Source: Psilocybe azurescens
Lineage: Eukaryota > Basidiomycota > Agaricomycetes > Agaricales > Agrocybaceae
Assembly (NCBI GenBank): GCA_023853785.1
Contig: JAJIRX010000080.1
Span: forward strand, 1-64,000
DNA: 64,000 nucleotides
Direction: 5' to 3'
The notes beneath the pieces were generated by a model that was given only the letters and a program-made list of their open reading frames with translations, ran no database searches and had not been told where the DNA came from. Shown piece by piece: positions 12,140 to 24,981 of this stretch. Made by a program: the position numbers and the translations under genes. Position 1 is the stretch's first letter; each line of letters begins with the position of its first letter.

Positions 12140-12460
12140 AAATGATGAACAAAATATTTGCTTTATCTTGCATGACTGCTAATACCCCCTTCTGCCACAT
12201 AGTTATATTTGCTTTATCTTGTATGACTGCTAATATTATTTTTTTCATGATCATACTTGTTTTGATTATTAATACTCTCTTACTTTGCATGATTGTACTT
12301 GCTTTTACCTCACATTACTGCTAATATCTCTTTTCCTTGCACATTTATTTTTATTTTATCTCACATGACTGTGCATTTTCTTTTCTTACATGATCATACT
12401 CACTTTATCTTATACAACTGCTAATATCTTTTTTCTTACACATTTATACTTTCTGAGTGT
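12140..12460. repeat. Degenerate ~50 bp tandem repeat
   Basis: About six imperfect units of roughly 50 bp occur, each with a variant of 'tttgctttatcttgcatgactgctaatat' split by a T-rich linker (for example at 12149, 12207, 12300 and 12409). Units are strongly diverged. It may be an old minisatellite or part of a retroelement terminal repeat. The rest of 11.8-12.87 kb shows no gene. Confidence 0.55.
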
Positions 12461-12869
12461 GTATAACTCTATTAAAAGTCTGGATTCTGGAATTGAATTT
12501 TTAGGTAATAAAATATATTGGGGTCTCAAAATATGTATAAGATTATGTAGATAGTGTGCTATAAATTAAGTTTCAAAGTTTACTGAAGAGAAAATGTGTG
12601 CTTTTCCCTTTCAAAAATTGATATTTTGATTTCTAAGAATTGTAAAATTGACTCTTTGTGTAGCTTGCATGAATTGTCTATATTGGCAAACTGCTAAAAA
12701 TATTTTCAAGTCTTTTGCTATTGAAGAGACCATTGCATGACTAGCTGTGTAAAAGAATGAATAGCCAAAAGTAGCTGAATTTTTGGCATCCAGATGTATA
12801 TATATGAGCTGTAATATGTTCATGAAGGACAAGGTAAACTATGAAATACACAATATTGGCTCACAGCTA

Positions 12870-14452
12870 CAGTGAGGGACAAAACTGTACCAATATTTCA
12901 GATATTTCTAATAAATTATGAATAACTTAGAAACTAAGAAAGCTAGAGTCTTGAAATTTTAAATGTAGGTAGCCTTGGATATTATCTATCTAACCATATG
13001 ACAAAAATTATGTAATCATTTTTCTTCCCACACTATAAATTTTTTAATAAAACAAGTACATTGGTATAGTTTTATCCCTCTTGAAAATTATATACTATAT
13101 TACAATAATCAGTACTTAGTGTATCTTCCTTGGGCTTTTACAACAGCTGCTACCCTTCCAGCCATACTCTCTATCAAATTCTGACACACAGAAGCTGGAA
13201 TTTCATTTCAAACCTTCTGAACCCTTTCCCAAAGTTCTGCTATACTAGATAGATGGTTTTCATAGTCTCCAAGTCTTGATTTGAGATGAACCCAAAGGTG
13301 TTCAATTGGGTTAAGGTCTGCTGATTGTGGGGTCATACCATAATCTCCATACCATTGTTTTCTAGCCACTTCATAGCCTTTTTTGCTCTTGTGCTTTGGG
13401 TCATTGTCTTGTTGAAAAATAACATTTTCAGGATTTTTGTTGTAATATGCAAGGCTTTGTTGGAGTTCATCTTCCAGAATGGAGACATAAAGGTCAGCAT
13501 CCATCCTCCCATCAATCTTGGTCCTATATCCAACTCCTTCCCAAACATACAGTCCCAAAACATCAAAGATCCTCCTCCAAACTTGACTGTGCCTTTTACC
13601 TGCCTATCAGAAAGTGCTTCTCCTGGCATTTTCCACACCCAATTCCTCCCATCTGACCCCATACAATTGACTTTAGTCTCAATTGTAAAGCCAACCTTCT
13701 TCCAGTCATCAATGGTCCAGTGTAGGTGAGCCATTGCAAAGTCCATATGTTCTCTCTTATAGCATTTGGAGAGTAGAGGTTGTTTTTTGACTACAGCCTT
13801 TAGACTAATGTTCTAAAGGGCCCGGCAAACTGTTTTTGGTGTGAGGGACTGATTGGTGACTTCTTTTAAGGTTTTGGTAATCTCAACAGCATTTTCAGCC
13901 TTGTAAGAAGTGATAAGATGGAGTGCATACTGCACATTGGAGGGTGAAAGTTTCTGAGGACAGCCACCAGTGGACTTGACAAGATCAGGACAGTGTTTGT
14001 TGCAGATACAAAATATAGAGGACATGGAAACACCAGTAGTTGCTTCAATTTGATGAGCAGAATCTTTTTATTAAGAAGAAAGACAATGTGAGTGCGTTGG
14101 GCAATAGTAAGTTGGTGCATGGTGAAATGATAAGTTGGGGGATGTTGTAATCAATGTACAAGAGTATATATACCGTTGCACTTGAATCATGTTATTTTAT
14201 TTGTATATATTTGGTTGTAATCAACAAAGTCAGGTGAATTGACTGAGGGACAAAACTGTATCAATGTACTTATTTTATTAAACAATTTATAGTGTGGGAA
14301 AAATGATTACATAATTGTTGTCATATGGTTAGATAGATAATATCCAAGGCTACCTATCTTTAAAATTTCAAGACTCTAGCTTTCTTAGTTCCCAAGTTAT
14401 TCATGATTTATTGGAAATACTTAAAACATTGGTACAGTTTTGTCCCTTACTG
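12870..14452 (-). mobile_element. Tc1-like DNA transposon B with long TIRs
   Basis: The element is 1,583 bp, bounded by CAGTGAGGGACAAAACTGTA on the left and its inverted form CAGTAAGGGACAAAACTGTA on the right. TA duplications lie at 12868-12869 and 14453-14454. TIR arms of about 210 bp (12870-13081; 14242-14452) each end internally with an inverted copy of the terminal motif, giving four putative transposase-binding sites. The minus-strand transposase inside is frameshifted. Arms are about 90% alike by eye, so this copy may be younger than element A. Confidence 0.92.
13208..14120 (-). pseudogene. Frameshifted Tc1 (DD34E) transposase
   Basis: Minus-strand reading starts MHQLTIAQRTHIVFLL (14120) and runs through an HTH region (CPQKLSPSNVQYALHL...LTPKTVCRAL, about 13965-13813). 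It then enters the catalytic domain. The second Asp is in FQQDNDPKHKSK and the final Glu in DLNPIEHLW, with 34 residues between them, the DD34E spacing of Tc1. The first catalytic Asp, normally in FSDE, reads FTIET at about 13685, so it is lost. Frame changes occur near 14.02, 13.8 and 13.55 kb. The enzyme is therefore dead. Normal length for the family is about 340 residues. Confidence 0.85.
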
Positions 14453-14454
14453 TA

Positions 14455-15076
14455 TTTCTCTAAAAGAATATATAAGTTTTAAATTTCCATGTTTCATCAG
14501 CTTTTGCCCCATTTTGGCCATTTTTTTGGTTGCAAAACTATCGAAAACCAAATTTAGCAGTTTACTGATGTACATATTGGCTAGACTTTTTTACTTTCTG
14601 TTTCTCCAGAATTGTGCTAACTAAATTATTGCTGAAATGAAGCTCATGTAACATGCAAAACATGAAGGAAAAAATTGTTGAAAGAGTTAATTTAATGGAC
14701 TTTCATGGTACTTACATGCTGTATAATGCCTGAAAAAAAATTATATAGCGTTCTTTTGAAAATCAACATGAGTATAGAATGTAGGTTTATTCATTTCCTT
14801 GTCTTTCACATTCACTCAACTTTCTTTTTTGGTTTTAATTTATTTAATATTGGGCCAGAATGGAGACCTGCACATATAGTAAGGGGCCTAATATAAGCCT
14901 ATAGGCAGTTTGTGACAGAACACGCCACGTCACATCACATGTCCATAATTAAGCCGTGTGTTGAAAGCCAGCTGGTGTTCGATATCAGCCTCAAACCTTG
15001 ATACCATTATTTCTGCCTAAGAGCAGGAGCAGGAGTATATCTCCCATAGAGACGGACAGATACTCACGACTTCGTC
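14455..15076. other. Transition from repeat DNA to genic DNA
   Basis: The AT-rich, CpG-poor sequence ends abruptly at about 14.9 kb, where CpG becomes common ('cacgccacgtcacatcacatg', 14921-14941). No gene is seen before 15077. The last ~150 bp probably hold the promoter and 5' leader of the HIRIP3-like gene. Confidence 0.5.
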
Positions 15077-17420
15077 ATGGCTCCCCGCCGCCTATCCCCG
15101 AGCTCCAGAGAGCCACGACGAGACTGGTCCGGAATGCGACCAAGCAGGGTACCCTCGGGTGAGTTTTTTCTTTTCTGGTGTCCTGAATACATGTATACTA
15201 TGCTACGCTATATTATTTCTCGTATTCTCTCTCTCTCTCACTGACACAACCCTTAAACTTGAACGTGCACAGACAGCTCACCCGGCGCATCATCCGCCAG
15301 ATGCTCGAGCAGCAGATGGGGCTCGAGGAAGGTGTGCTCGACGCTCCGAAGTTCAGGGTGCCGATCAAGGAAGCGACGCTGGGTGCTATTAAGGTGGGTC
15401 TCAATTTGTGCCGTGTACCAAGTGTTCAATAATAATTGGCTGTTTACTTTAGCCGGACCAAGATGCAAAGGAGCAAGAAGAGGATGAGGAGGTAGAGGGC
15501 ACCTCGAAAACGAAAGGAAAAGGAAAAGGAAAGCCGAAGGGAAAGGAGATGGGCAAGATTGATACCTCGGCCCTCAACAAAAGAAGAGAGCGTCGAATGG
15601 AAAGCCTAAATCGGCCGTGGTCGGTGATGGCGATGACGAAGACGAAGCGGAGTATAATGAAGACGAGGAGAAGGAAGAAGAAGAGGGCGTTCCCGATTCC
15701 AGTCCCAGAAAACCCAAACGCGCGGTTAAAGATGAGGATGGAAATGGAGAGGACAGTCTTTCGGGGAGTCCTGTAAAGAAACGGAGGGTCGACGACTCGA
15801 AGGCGAAGGCGAAACCTACGTCAAAATCCAATTCCACCCCGAAGACCACACCTAAATCCAAACCCGAATCCACAGCCAAATCAAAGCCCAAGCCGAAATC
15901 AAACACGGTCGTGTCAGAATCTGAAGAGGAGGAAGATGTAGTCGAGTCGGAGCAGGATCAAGATAAAGATGACTACGAGGAAGAAGAGCCACAACCGAAA
16001 CAAAAACAAAAACAAAGAAGGTTGAAACTCCCAAGCCGCCCATCAGCAAAGCTAAAGGTACAGCCAATGGCAATGGCAAAGGGAAGCAGAAGGATAACAA
16101 CAGCAACAAATTCAAATCGCTCGTGCGTCCCCCAAATATATTTCCAAGATGTCTTGGTGCAGATGCTGATGATGATGATATCTTCATTATATAGGAACAC
16201 GTCCCGACTTCGGATATGGAGCAAGACGAACCTGACGATGCTTCAGGTCCTTCGAGCTCGAAGAATCAGAAACCTGCCGCACCTCAGACAAAGAAACCAG
16301 TAAACAAGACGCCGGACACCACACCTCGAAAAGCGGCAGCACCTGCTAAACCAAGTTCAAGTTCGAAGCCAAAGCCAAAGCCGGATGTTATCGAGGCGGA
16401 AGATGAGGTATGTATCGAATCATCTCGAGTCTTTCTTTCTCACTATCCATTTTCATCTGCTGGACCTGACCTATCCATTTTTATCGTAGTCGGGAAACAA
16501 GAGCGACACCGGCTCCGAGCTCTCCGTTCTCATCGACGAGCCGCCCAAGAAAAAAGCGGAAATCGACGTCAGGAGCGGCGGAGAAGGTGCGTCTAACTCT
16601 TCAGTTGGTTCTAGTCGAACAATTCTCTGATACACCTTCCTTCCCTCCTTACTTTCTTCCTACGAAAAAGAAAACGACCAAATCAAACTCGAAGAAAACC
16701 TCCTCCAAGGCAACAACGACATCGACATTGACAAAAGACGAAGACACTATCAAGCGCCTCAAGGTACGTAACACACGCACAAACCTCTGATTGATCTCTG
16801 TTTCTCGCTTATTAACTACATACACCCCATTCATCTCCACAGGCGCTAGTTGTAGCCTGCGGCACGCGGAAGGTCTGGTCGAGGTTCCTCCAAGGGTGCG
16901 ACACGCCCCAGCAGCAGGTTCGGAAACTGAAGGAGACGCTCGGCGAGCTGGGCATGACGGGCCGGTTCAGCATGGACCAGGCGAAGGCTATCAAGGCGAA
17001 GCGGGAGTTTGAACAGGAGCTAGGTTAGCTTGGGATTTTTGTGCTTTTTCCCGTCTCTCTCTCTCTCTCTCTCTTCAACAAGTAATTGACTTTGTGTTGT
17101 GGTTATTGCAGAGGATGTGCAGGAATTCGAGCAGAAGGTCCTTGGTCGGACTTCAAGAAGCCGGAGCGGCGCTGCTACTAAGGGGGCATCGTCAAAATCG
17201 GATGATGAAGATGAAGAGTCGGCTAAAGAAAAGGACAAGGACGAAGATGATGACGAAGATGATGACGAAGAGGCTGCGCCACCTAGGAGGAAGGTGAGTA
17301 ATTCTCGCATCGCTGTACATGAGTGTGTTGCTATCAGAAGGTTCTCATTGTGGATGTCGGATGCAGAACGCTCGGGCGAGTATCATGGCTTTCTTGCAGG
17401 ACCAAAGCGACGAGGAATGA
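15077..17420 (+). CDS. HIRIP3-like histone chaperone, with apparent frame breaks
   Basis: Nine exons by my reading. The N-terminal domain (ELQRATTRLVRNATKQGTL, then LTRRIIRQMLEQQMG) matches the start of HIRIP3/DEK-C-like proteins. A long acidic and Lys-rich region follows, then the SELSVLIDEPPKKK motif in exon 5. The C-terminal domain (16843-17190: ALVVACGTRKVWSRF, LKETLGELGMTGRFS) matches the conserved HIRIP3 fold. The protein ends with an Asp/Glu-rich tail and NARASIMAFLQDQSDEE. Family members bind H2A-H2B through an acidic CHZ-type segment and act in the nucleus. Introns: 15159-15272, 15394-15452, 16123-16194, 16408-16489, 16604-16670, 16764-16842, 17024-17111 and 17294-17367. Frame breaks of one base appear near 15083-15100, 15560-15600 and 15995-16020. 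These are assembly errors or recent loss. Confidence 0.75.
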
Positions 17421-17642
17421 GTGCGATATACTGTAATGTTGAACACGGAAACCCCACACCAAATCGCTGTATCAACATCATGATTTCCAATTCACGCGTT
17501 ATCATTTCATTTTACTTATACTCGTACATTGTCTTGCTTTCCCTAATCCCTTCCTTCCTTCTTTGTGGGATATCCCATATCCCTACGCCCATCCCCCGCT
17601 CCAGCAAACCGAACCCGTTGTATCACTTCCCTTCTTCATGGC

Positions 17643-20600
17643 TCACATCGGCGCGCTGAACGTAGCAACAGGGCGCAAATGCGCCTGATCGGCATAATCT
17701 GGCGTCACATAATCGTTGAACATGAACGACGTCCCGAACGTCCCGTCAGATACGAGACTCAGCCCTGCGAGACTGGCGCCCCCTCCGTCGAGTGACCAGA
17801 GGGATAGGGCTAGTGTGTTTGTTGAGTTGCGGCGTAGGATTCTAGTATATAACATTGTTTTTTTCAGTGATTTTTCAGAACGCAGGATATGGACTTGTTT
17901 GAAAAAATAAGAAACGTACCCTGCTGGAAGGACGAATAGTGTTTGAGGACTATGATTCACAATAATTATAAGTTGGATTATTTCATTGGCAAATGAAACG
18001 GAATCAAATAATACCCAATGTTGTTGATATATTTCCCTATTTGCCAGCCGTTGAGATAGATCTGGGCTCGGAAGTTGGATGTTATCGCGCTGGGTGTAAT
18101 GGACAGCCGGACGGGCATATCGATCCCAGCAGGAACCCTCTACAGAATAAAGCATCAATGACCATGATCATCAACGTGCGCCCACGAAGAACACGAAGGC
18201 AATTCTATCACTATCAGCTGTAAAACGTACGTACCAGGTCAAACGTGGTTCTGAAGAAGTTGACTCCTGCCCCTTTGACGCCTCCCCCGGCGAGCGGTGT
18301 ACCGTCCGCCCAAGACGAATCCGGGAAGTCAGGAAGATGCGCGCCGATTCTCTCAGCATACAGGCCGCCTTCGTTTAGGTATCCGCGGAAGGTGTCCGGT
18401 GTGTTCGCTGCGCCGCCCTGGAGTGGCAAAGGAACCGGCCAGTGTTTAGTTGCGATTCTTGACTTCTTAAGTGGGAGAGAGGATACTCGCCTGGTTCCCT
18501 TGCAGCTTCCATAGAGTGAACTTCGCAGTTCCTCCTACGATTGCGAAGCCCCGAATTCCACGAGGTTCTTTACCACCGTTTGCTGGATAGATACGTAATT
18601 AGTAGAACGAAGGATGTAATAGTCCAGAATGGCTTACTGCTGGTTTCGACAATACTGGTTCAATGACGAGCCTGTCATCAGCCCTGTATATGATTTCATT
18701 CAATCAAAAAACATCTCACCCCATGTGGTCTACATCCATCACACATTAACGCTGCGAATACATACATAAAGCTCCATATGTGAAATGCTTACCTTGCAGA
18801 ACAACAAAGACATTATCGCGCCCTACCCGAAGCATAGAGGATGTAACTTTCCACGTATCCGTCGTCACACTAACGCTCGAGTTGCCTTGGCTAGATCCCA
18901 GGAATACCCCGTTCAGCCATGCAGAATATCCACCGGTAAATCCTGATTGCACTGTAGTCTGAATTGCGGTTTCTTGACCGGTCGCGTTGAAATGACCTCG
19001 GAAGATGAGATTTCCTCCGTAGAAGCTAATACAAGGATCAGATTACTATGAGTTCAAAAGGCTTGTTTGTAGGCTATAAAACACGAAAAGGCGTACCCAT
19101 ACTGCTGTGAGTATAAAACTTTATCTCCAGCCAAGACCGGCAGGTTGGTATACTGGTGCCCAACCATGTTAGTTTATACAGTCGAATTAAAGATGTTTCA
19201 CTGACATTGGTCGTCGTTTGAGAAGCAGTAACAAATCCAGTGTCATCAAAGTCGGGACTAATCTCCGGAAGACTGACGACAAATGCACAATTAATATCCC
19301 AAACCAACCCGATAACGTGCAGTGGAAATCTGGAATAAGTCCGCGTACCTTCCGGCGACTTTCCATTTGGTGAGAGCAGGCGGCGGAGGGATGCCTGGAG
19401 ATGGGATGCTGCTTAGGGCAGTAGCGCTTATTATGCCCGAGCCGTTCTTTGACGCTACTAAGGCTTGAGAGTTCCATGTAATTTTCTGCACATTGGATGG
19501 AACAATAGCTTGGATACTTGTCGTACCGTTCAAATCACCTGTCTATACAGCGCATGAGTCGGGTGAAATAGGTCATGATCAATTTGATCTCACCAAGGCC
19601 AATGTGTCATTCAGGACAGCCGCTGTCCGGACGAGGTATGGGCCTCCAACAAGGACGCTAAAAACGTGTCTGCATAAGCCCCAAATATGCGGGGTTCAAT
19701 TATTCAAATCAAAGCTCACGTATCATTCGTCCCAACCGAGAAGAAGTTTCCAAAGGCGCCGCTTTGACTGAGCACAGGCGCGTGCCATGTATTCGCAGTC
19801 GCCTTGTCCATAATAAACACCGCCAGATTGGTATTCCCGTTCTGAATCTGCACCAGTTGGCTGCCTCCCGTTACGTAGTGCAGCGTTAACAGGCCGTTGG
19901 AAAATTTGGACGATATGTTCGGGAAGGCGGAGAGGTTTAGCACGGGGTTTGAGAGTTGGATGGCGGTCTCTCCCGTTTGTCCGGAGGGGGCGTAGAGAAT
20001 GATGTAGTCGGTCGAGCCGATTCTTTATTTCGTGGCCGGGTCAATTTAAACTGACGTCTAGAAGAAGGAAATATCTGGCGGACTTACGTCGTCCATGTCA
20101 TGATCCTGGAACGCAGGAATTAGTGGTGGCATAACAAGTAAAATAACACAACGCACTCTGCCGTGGAATACAGGATCTTGTTCTTGTTCAAACCAAACAC
20201 ATAATCCGTAATAATAATCTTGCTCTCTCGTCCATTAAACGTCAAACTTCCCGTCGTAGGGACAAGTATATTCCCAGCAGACGTCTTCACGGTCAACTGT
20301 GTCGTCGTCAGAGCCGTCGAAGTGGACGTATCATGGCGCGAGAAATAGAACGCGGAGCCGGTGTTCAAGTTCCTGAGCTCTGCGGTGTGGATGAGGGCAG
20401 ATGTTGTGTAGTTCGTGCCGTTGGCGATGAGTGTGGAGGCGAGAAGGTCGCGGGATACTCGCAAGAATAGACCTGGCATGCAGTAAATCAGAAAGATAAA
20501 GGTGTGTAGAGAAGACCGAAAGGTAACCTTGAAGTCGCATTTCGTTCATTTTGGGTCCAGCTACACGGCTTTCGCTGATACCTAATAGGTATAGGCCATT

Positions 20601-22614
20601 CAGAGGTTTAAGGGTCATAGAGGTCATATAGTCTTCGCACCTCCTCCATATTCATATGAGGTATATCTATTCGGGAATATACTTTGAGACTACGAAAGAG
20701 TCAGAGGTTTCAAAAACAACGTACACAGTAGGCTCCATGGTTTGCCCCCAGTTGGTACCTCCGAAAAGCACTAAAATCGTGATATAAGATTCGAGTACAA
20801 TGTAATTTGCCCGGTAATTTGCCCGGTAATTGACGCACTGTAGATGTCTATCGAAAATATGTCAGAAATTAGGCTCAAGAAACTTGATACTTAACAGAAG
20901 ACTGACTTAAGATGGTTGCAGTTTGGGCGCTTCACCACCGGAGATCAACAAATGGGGAATTCGCTGAGCTAACAAAATCAAACGCACTAATTCTCTTTGT
21001 AGAACACGTTTTCTGGAAGTGGCATTTCAGTTAAAACTTGGCTTTGGGGAGCACTGCAAAATCCCGAGCGATCTCACCAAAATCCGCATTTGTTAAGCCA
21101 TTTACCGGATTCGCTAAAAGAGAACGCATCAATGAGATACATGTATGTATTACTTGAAGAAGAAGAAAAGAAAATGCTGTTACTCACAATATTTCTCGTA
21201 CCCCGTCCCTCCCTCGCGCAGCAGCGCCCCAACCAAGTAAAAATCCGCCTCCGAACTAAGTAGTCAAACGGAATGTCACGTCGAAGTACTTTATTTAATT
21301 TAGCACTACGCTGTGCGTACCTCAGCGAGACAAAGAGGGTTGCTAGGCGCATTTGCAACATGATTCGAATAGTACACGGCCTGGACTTGAGCCCAACTAT
21401 TCGCGCCTTGTGGGTAGGAGTCGCCACTGGTAGATAACGCTCAGTCTCAGGACAACCCTGCGTACTACAAAGGTTAAGGGCCTACCAGTAGATGTCAACA
21501 TGCGTGCCTGGCCTATCAGGCGAGAAATTTCCAGTTGACCCTGCGTGTTGGTCATTGTGCGTGATAGCTAGCATCATATTATTGTATGGCATTCAATGGA
21601 TCGTGAGATGGATGCAAGTGCTTGAACACCAAGACTCACGTATGACTATGCCGTTGGCGCGATACAGGTCGATGATCGCTTGCATGTATATGTTATTGCT
21701 AGCACTAGCACTGAACTCGTTTTCCGCCTGAACGAGAATGACTATAGGTTGACATCGAAGAAGTTGAAGGCACGATCATGAAAATGTGGGATGCAGTGGT
21801 ATTTGACAAATCACACGCACTCGGTCCTCCGTTCGTGATCTGATTTCTGGCTATGATTTTCGATATAGCGGTCATATATGGGGTCCAGGCTTGGGCAGGA
21901 CTTGCTGGTAAGCTATGCCAGGTATGAAGATAATAGTATGGGCTAGTTACCTTGAGCATAGTTGGCATTATTGGTGCGTAACGATCCGGCAATATTACCG
22001 ACCCAACCAGGGAATCCCCCACCCGTTGTCTCTGCGTCTGCAATGAAAAAATCATGAGGATGGACTTATAACACTTCATTCCGGAATAGTACTTATGTAG
22101 GGCCCAGGCCTGTAAAAAGTAGAAGTTGTGGTAAGCAGAGTCGGCTTTACACTGCTAATTAAACCTCTGGGGGATATAAAGCTCACCTAGCGATCATCCA
22201 CAGCCCCGCATTCTTCGCCTCATCAATGAACCTCTGTATATCCCGATACGTGCCCGTCTGGAAATCACCCAGCGTCCCATTCGTCCCCGGCGTCGGGAAG
22301 TGCGTCGCCCAATTCACGTAGAACGAGACGGTGTTAAACCCGTTCGCTTTCACCTTCTGGAAGATGTCGCCCCAGAGGTCTGGGTTCCCGGGCAGCCGCC
22401 AGGGGTGGATCTCGGCGGAGAGGATGAACACCCGCTGGCCTTGGATGAAGAGCGAGTGCGGGTCCCAGGTTACGGCGTTCGTGAGCCCGGTGGAGTTGCG
22501 TCTGTTGAGTGTGAGTGCGGGTGCAGGTGCGCGCGGGGCGTGCAGAAACGAGGAAGAGGAAGAGGAGGCCGACACAACGCAGAAACACAGAAGCCCGAGA
22601 AAACGCCAAAGCAT
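17643..22614 (-). CDS. Secreted GH35 beta-galactosidase
   Basis: A large gene with more than 20 short introns. Exon 1 (from 22614) encodes a signal peptide (MLWRFLGLLCFCVVSA) and then the GH35 catalytic start (SAEIHPWRLPGNPDLWGDIF; KANGFNTVSFYVNW). Next come PGPYINAETTGGGFPGW (about 22110-21985) and QAENEF with the general acid Glu (about 21733-21716). LAE ending an exon (about 21320) is followed by FGGGFLLGWGAAARE and holds the likely nucleophile. FGGTNWGQTMEP lies at about 20775-20735. Downstream exons match the beta-galactosidase accessory domains of fungal enzymes, ending in a jelly-roll (GGYSAWLNGVFLGS, about 18935; LFVLPAG; SLWSLDGGGASL). The fungal enzymes are about 1,000 residues and hydrolyse terminal beta-galactosides outside the cell. 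Frames at the splice sites I checked are consistent. Divergent from VPS25, with about 600 bp between. Confidence 0.9.
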
Positions 22615-23214
22615 TGCGTTGAAGTCTGGCTACACTCCCTGCATGTTGCTTGCAGTCCCATTATATATACTACGTGAAGACTGACTATGTTTCCTTCTTT
22701 GGGTGGATGATTGGATGACGGAGAGCCAGCACCTCTGAGAAGCCCTACCTACCACGCAGACATGGGCAGGTGACATAGGGACGAGAACCCAGCAGACTTC
22801 GCGCAATACTCGCATACATCCGGGAAGTGGAGAGGGAGAGACTGAGAAACAGCGGCCCGTGGATTCATTTCGAAGCATCTTCTGAAGACAGAGGTGCTTT
22901 TTATGTCAGGCATCTTTTGAGTGAGCTGTAGCAGAATTTATCCGCAATTAAGTAGTACTCTGGGAGGAGGTCGCGGGAAGCCGGAGGCTGTTTTCGAACA
23001 CCTTGCGCTTGGCATGTGACGATAGCATCCTGCAGTGCTATTGAAACGAGTAAAATAGTTAACATGCAAGCTTCGAGAGTCTAGTGCAAAGAAAAACATT
23101 TTGAAGTCGACCATCCCTGTAGTGGTCATGACCAAAGGAACGCGGCCATCATTTGTTTGGATCAGACTCGGCGTCGGATGTGCTCACTAATGAGCGGAGT
23201 TTGTCTGCGGCAAT

Positions 23215-24064
23215 ATGTCTCTCTCGACCCACGCAACACCAAGCGGTTCGTTATTTTCTCCTCCTTCTCCTTCAACTACCTCTTTACCTTAACTCATCTT
23301 ACACTCGCTCTACCAGGATACTTGCTCCCCTCAATACACTCCGCACCGCCTTTCTTCACGTCAGAAACCCTTCCCCACATTTCTGAGCAGACCACAGGGC
23401 TCACTGTATATATACGTCATTTAGCGAGCAACCGAACCCCACGACCCAGTCAACCGCGACCGAACAATGGATACGCTTGATCATAAGCTACGCTCGCCAT
23501 AGAAAGCTCTTCGTGCTGCGTGTCGAAGATGCCGAGACACCCGGAAGCGAGTGGGATGAGATATTGCGCAACGAGCGCATCAACCGTACGTCGACCCTCG
23601 GTTTATTTATCATCATATCCTCAGGTTTCGAACTTAACGTTCGGGTAACTTGAAATAAACAGGAAGAATTCTGCCTGATCACTTGTCAAATGTAATGGCA
23701 ACTATGGTCAGCAAAAATCTGGCCGGCTACGAACCCGCGAAACAAACGCGATCGGCACTGATTTATTGGCGATTGCCCGAAGAATGGGCAGAGGTGCTAT
23801 ATGACTGGGTGAGCATTTCCTTTCCGCTCCCAATGCAGGCGCACCGCTGACCATGCCGGTGTCCTCCAGGTCGTCTCCGTCGGCCAGCTAAACAGCATCC
23901 TAACATTCTACGACATCACCGACCCGCCGTTAGAATCAGCGCTGACGAACATTCCTGTTCCACTACTCCGCAAGGCCATTGCAATCCTCGGGAAGACAGG
24001 GCGATCGCAAATGATCGCCATCTCGGATGGAGAGGGTGTCCGTTTCTTAGCAAGATCTAAATGA
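23215..24064 (+). CDS. VPS25: ESCRT-II subunit VPS25
   Basis: Five exons (23215-23245, 23317-23359, 23425-23585, 23663-23808, 23870-24064) join in frame to a 191-residue protein, the normal length for the family. The first winged helix includes PSIHSAPPFFTEQPNPTT, WIRLIISYARHRKLF and NERINRRILPDHLS. The second includes SALIYWRLPEEWAEVLYDW, GQLNSILTFYDI and SDGEGVRFL. VPS25 binds VPS22/VPS36 and recruits VPS20 of ESCRT-III on endosomes during multivesicular body sorting. The start is the first ATG that joins the conserved block. Exon 1 is only 31 nt. No anomalies were seen. Confidence 0.92.
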
Positions 24065-24981
24065 TGACGATGATTGTACGCTGCGCTTGTGCAAGATTTG
24101 ATTTTGATGTTTTTTTTTGCTTGCCATCCAGTCTAGATGCATGCAAAAACCCAGTCTGATTCAGGTTGAGACTCCATCTATGGATGCTTGATCAACACAT
24201 GTTTATCCCTTGATTCAAGACATATATGATATCAAGTCTCCGCGCTTCATATTCCGAACAATTCGTATTCGCGAGTATTTCTGTTTTGTTACATCTTGCA
24301 TGCGTCTATCCAACACACCTCGCATACATCATGGATATAACCCGCAACTCCATCGTCCATCATTGATTAAGTATAAAACCCGTGTCGCTTCCGTTTCAGA
24401 ATACTAATTTGTGCAACAACATGAGGCGATTCATTTCAGTGATGTGCCGCTATGTTTGTGTAAACATAGAATAACTGCCCGTGGCCTGACAGTGAACACT
24501 ATTGAAACGTTGGCTTACAAGTTACGGCTCCCAACTAGAAATCCTAATCAATTGATGCCCAATTATCATTGATGTCAGAGCACCGGAGGGTGTGACGCGT
24601 ACTAAGCTCAAAATGGAACGCGCCGGAATTGCTCGCGGCACAACCGTTGGACTATCCCTCCTAGAATGAGCACCAAGGTTACTTTCATAGGTTCTAACCC
24701 CATGTACGCCGATTTCAAATGTACCAGTGGACCAGGCTGCTACCTGCCGCTACACGAAGACGCGTCTAGCACGTGTAAACGGAAATACCAATTAAGAACA
24801 AATATCGCGTGCATGGCAAACGCGTCTCGAACTCGTGTTAGAGTAAAACGTTGCTGAGCGCTTGAGCTCACGAGAGACATCCTCCATCCTCCATCGAGGA
24901 GCCTGGCTTCGTTAGATATCCCATATAAACCGACCAACCACCCTATCGCTTCAGATTCGGACATAATCTCGAATAGAGCAA
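24065..24981. other. Intergenic, no gene seen
   Basis: This is the 3' flank of VPS25 and the promoter of the following RING gene. Short ORFs here have no coding character. Nothing further is recognisable. Confidence 0.5.

Noticed and set aside
15574..16224. Long minus-strand ORFs opposite the HIRIP3-like gene
   Set aside because: Complement of Lys/Glu-rich codons gives Ser/Phe/Leu-rich shadows with no domain.
22300..22684. Plus-strand ORFs opposite the first GH35 exon
   Set aside because: Antisense to a well-supported signal peptide and catalytic exon.
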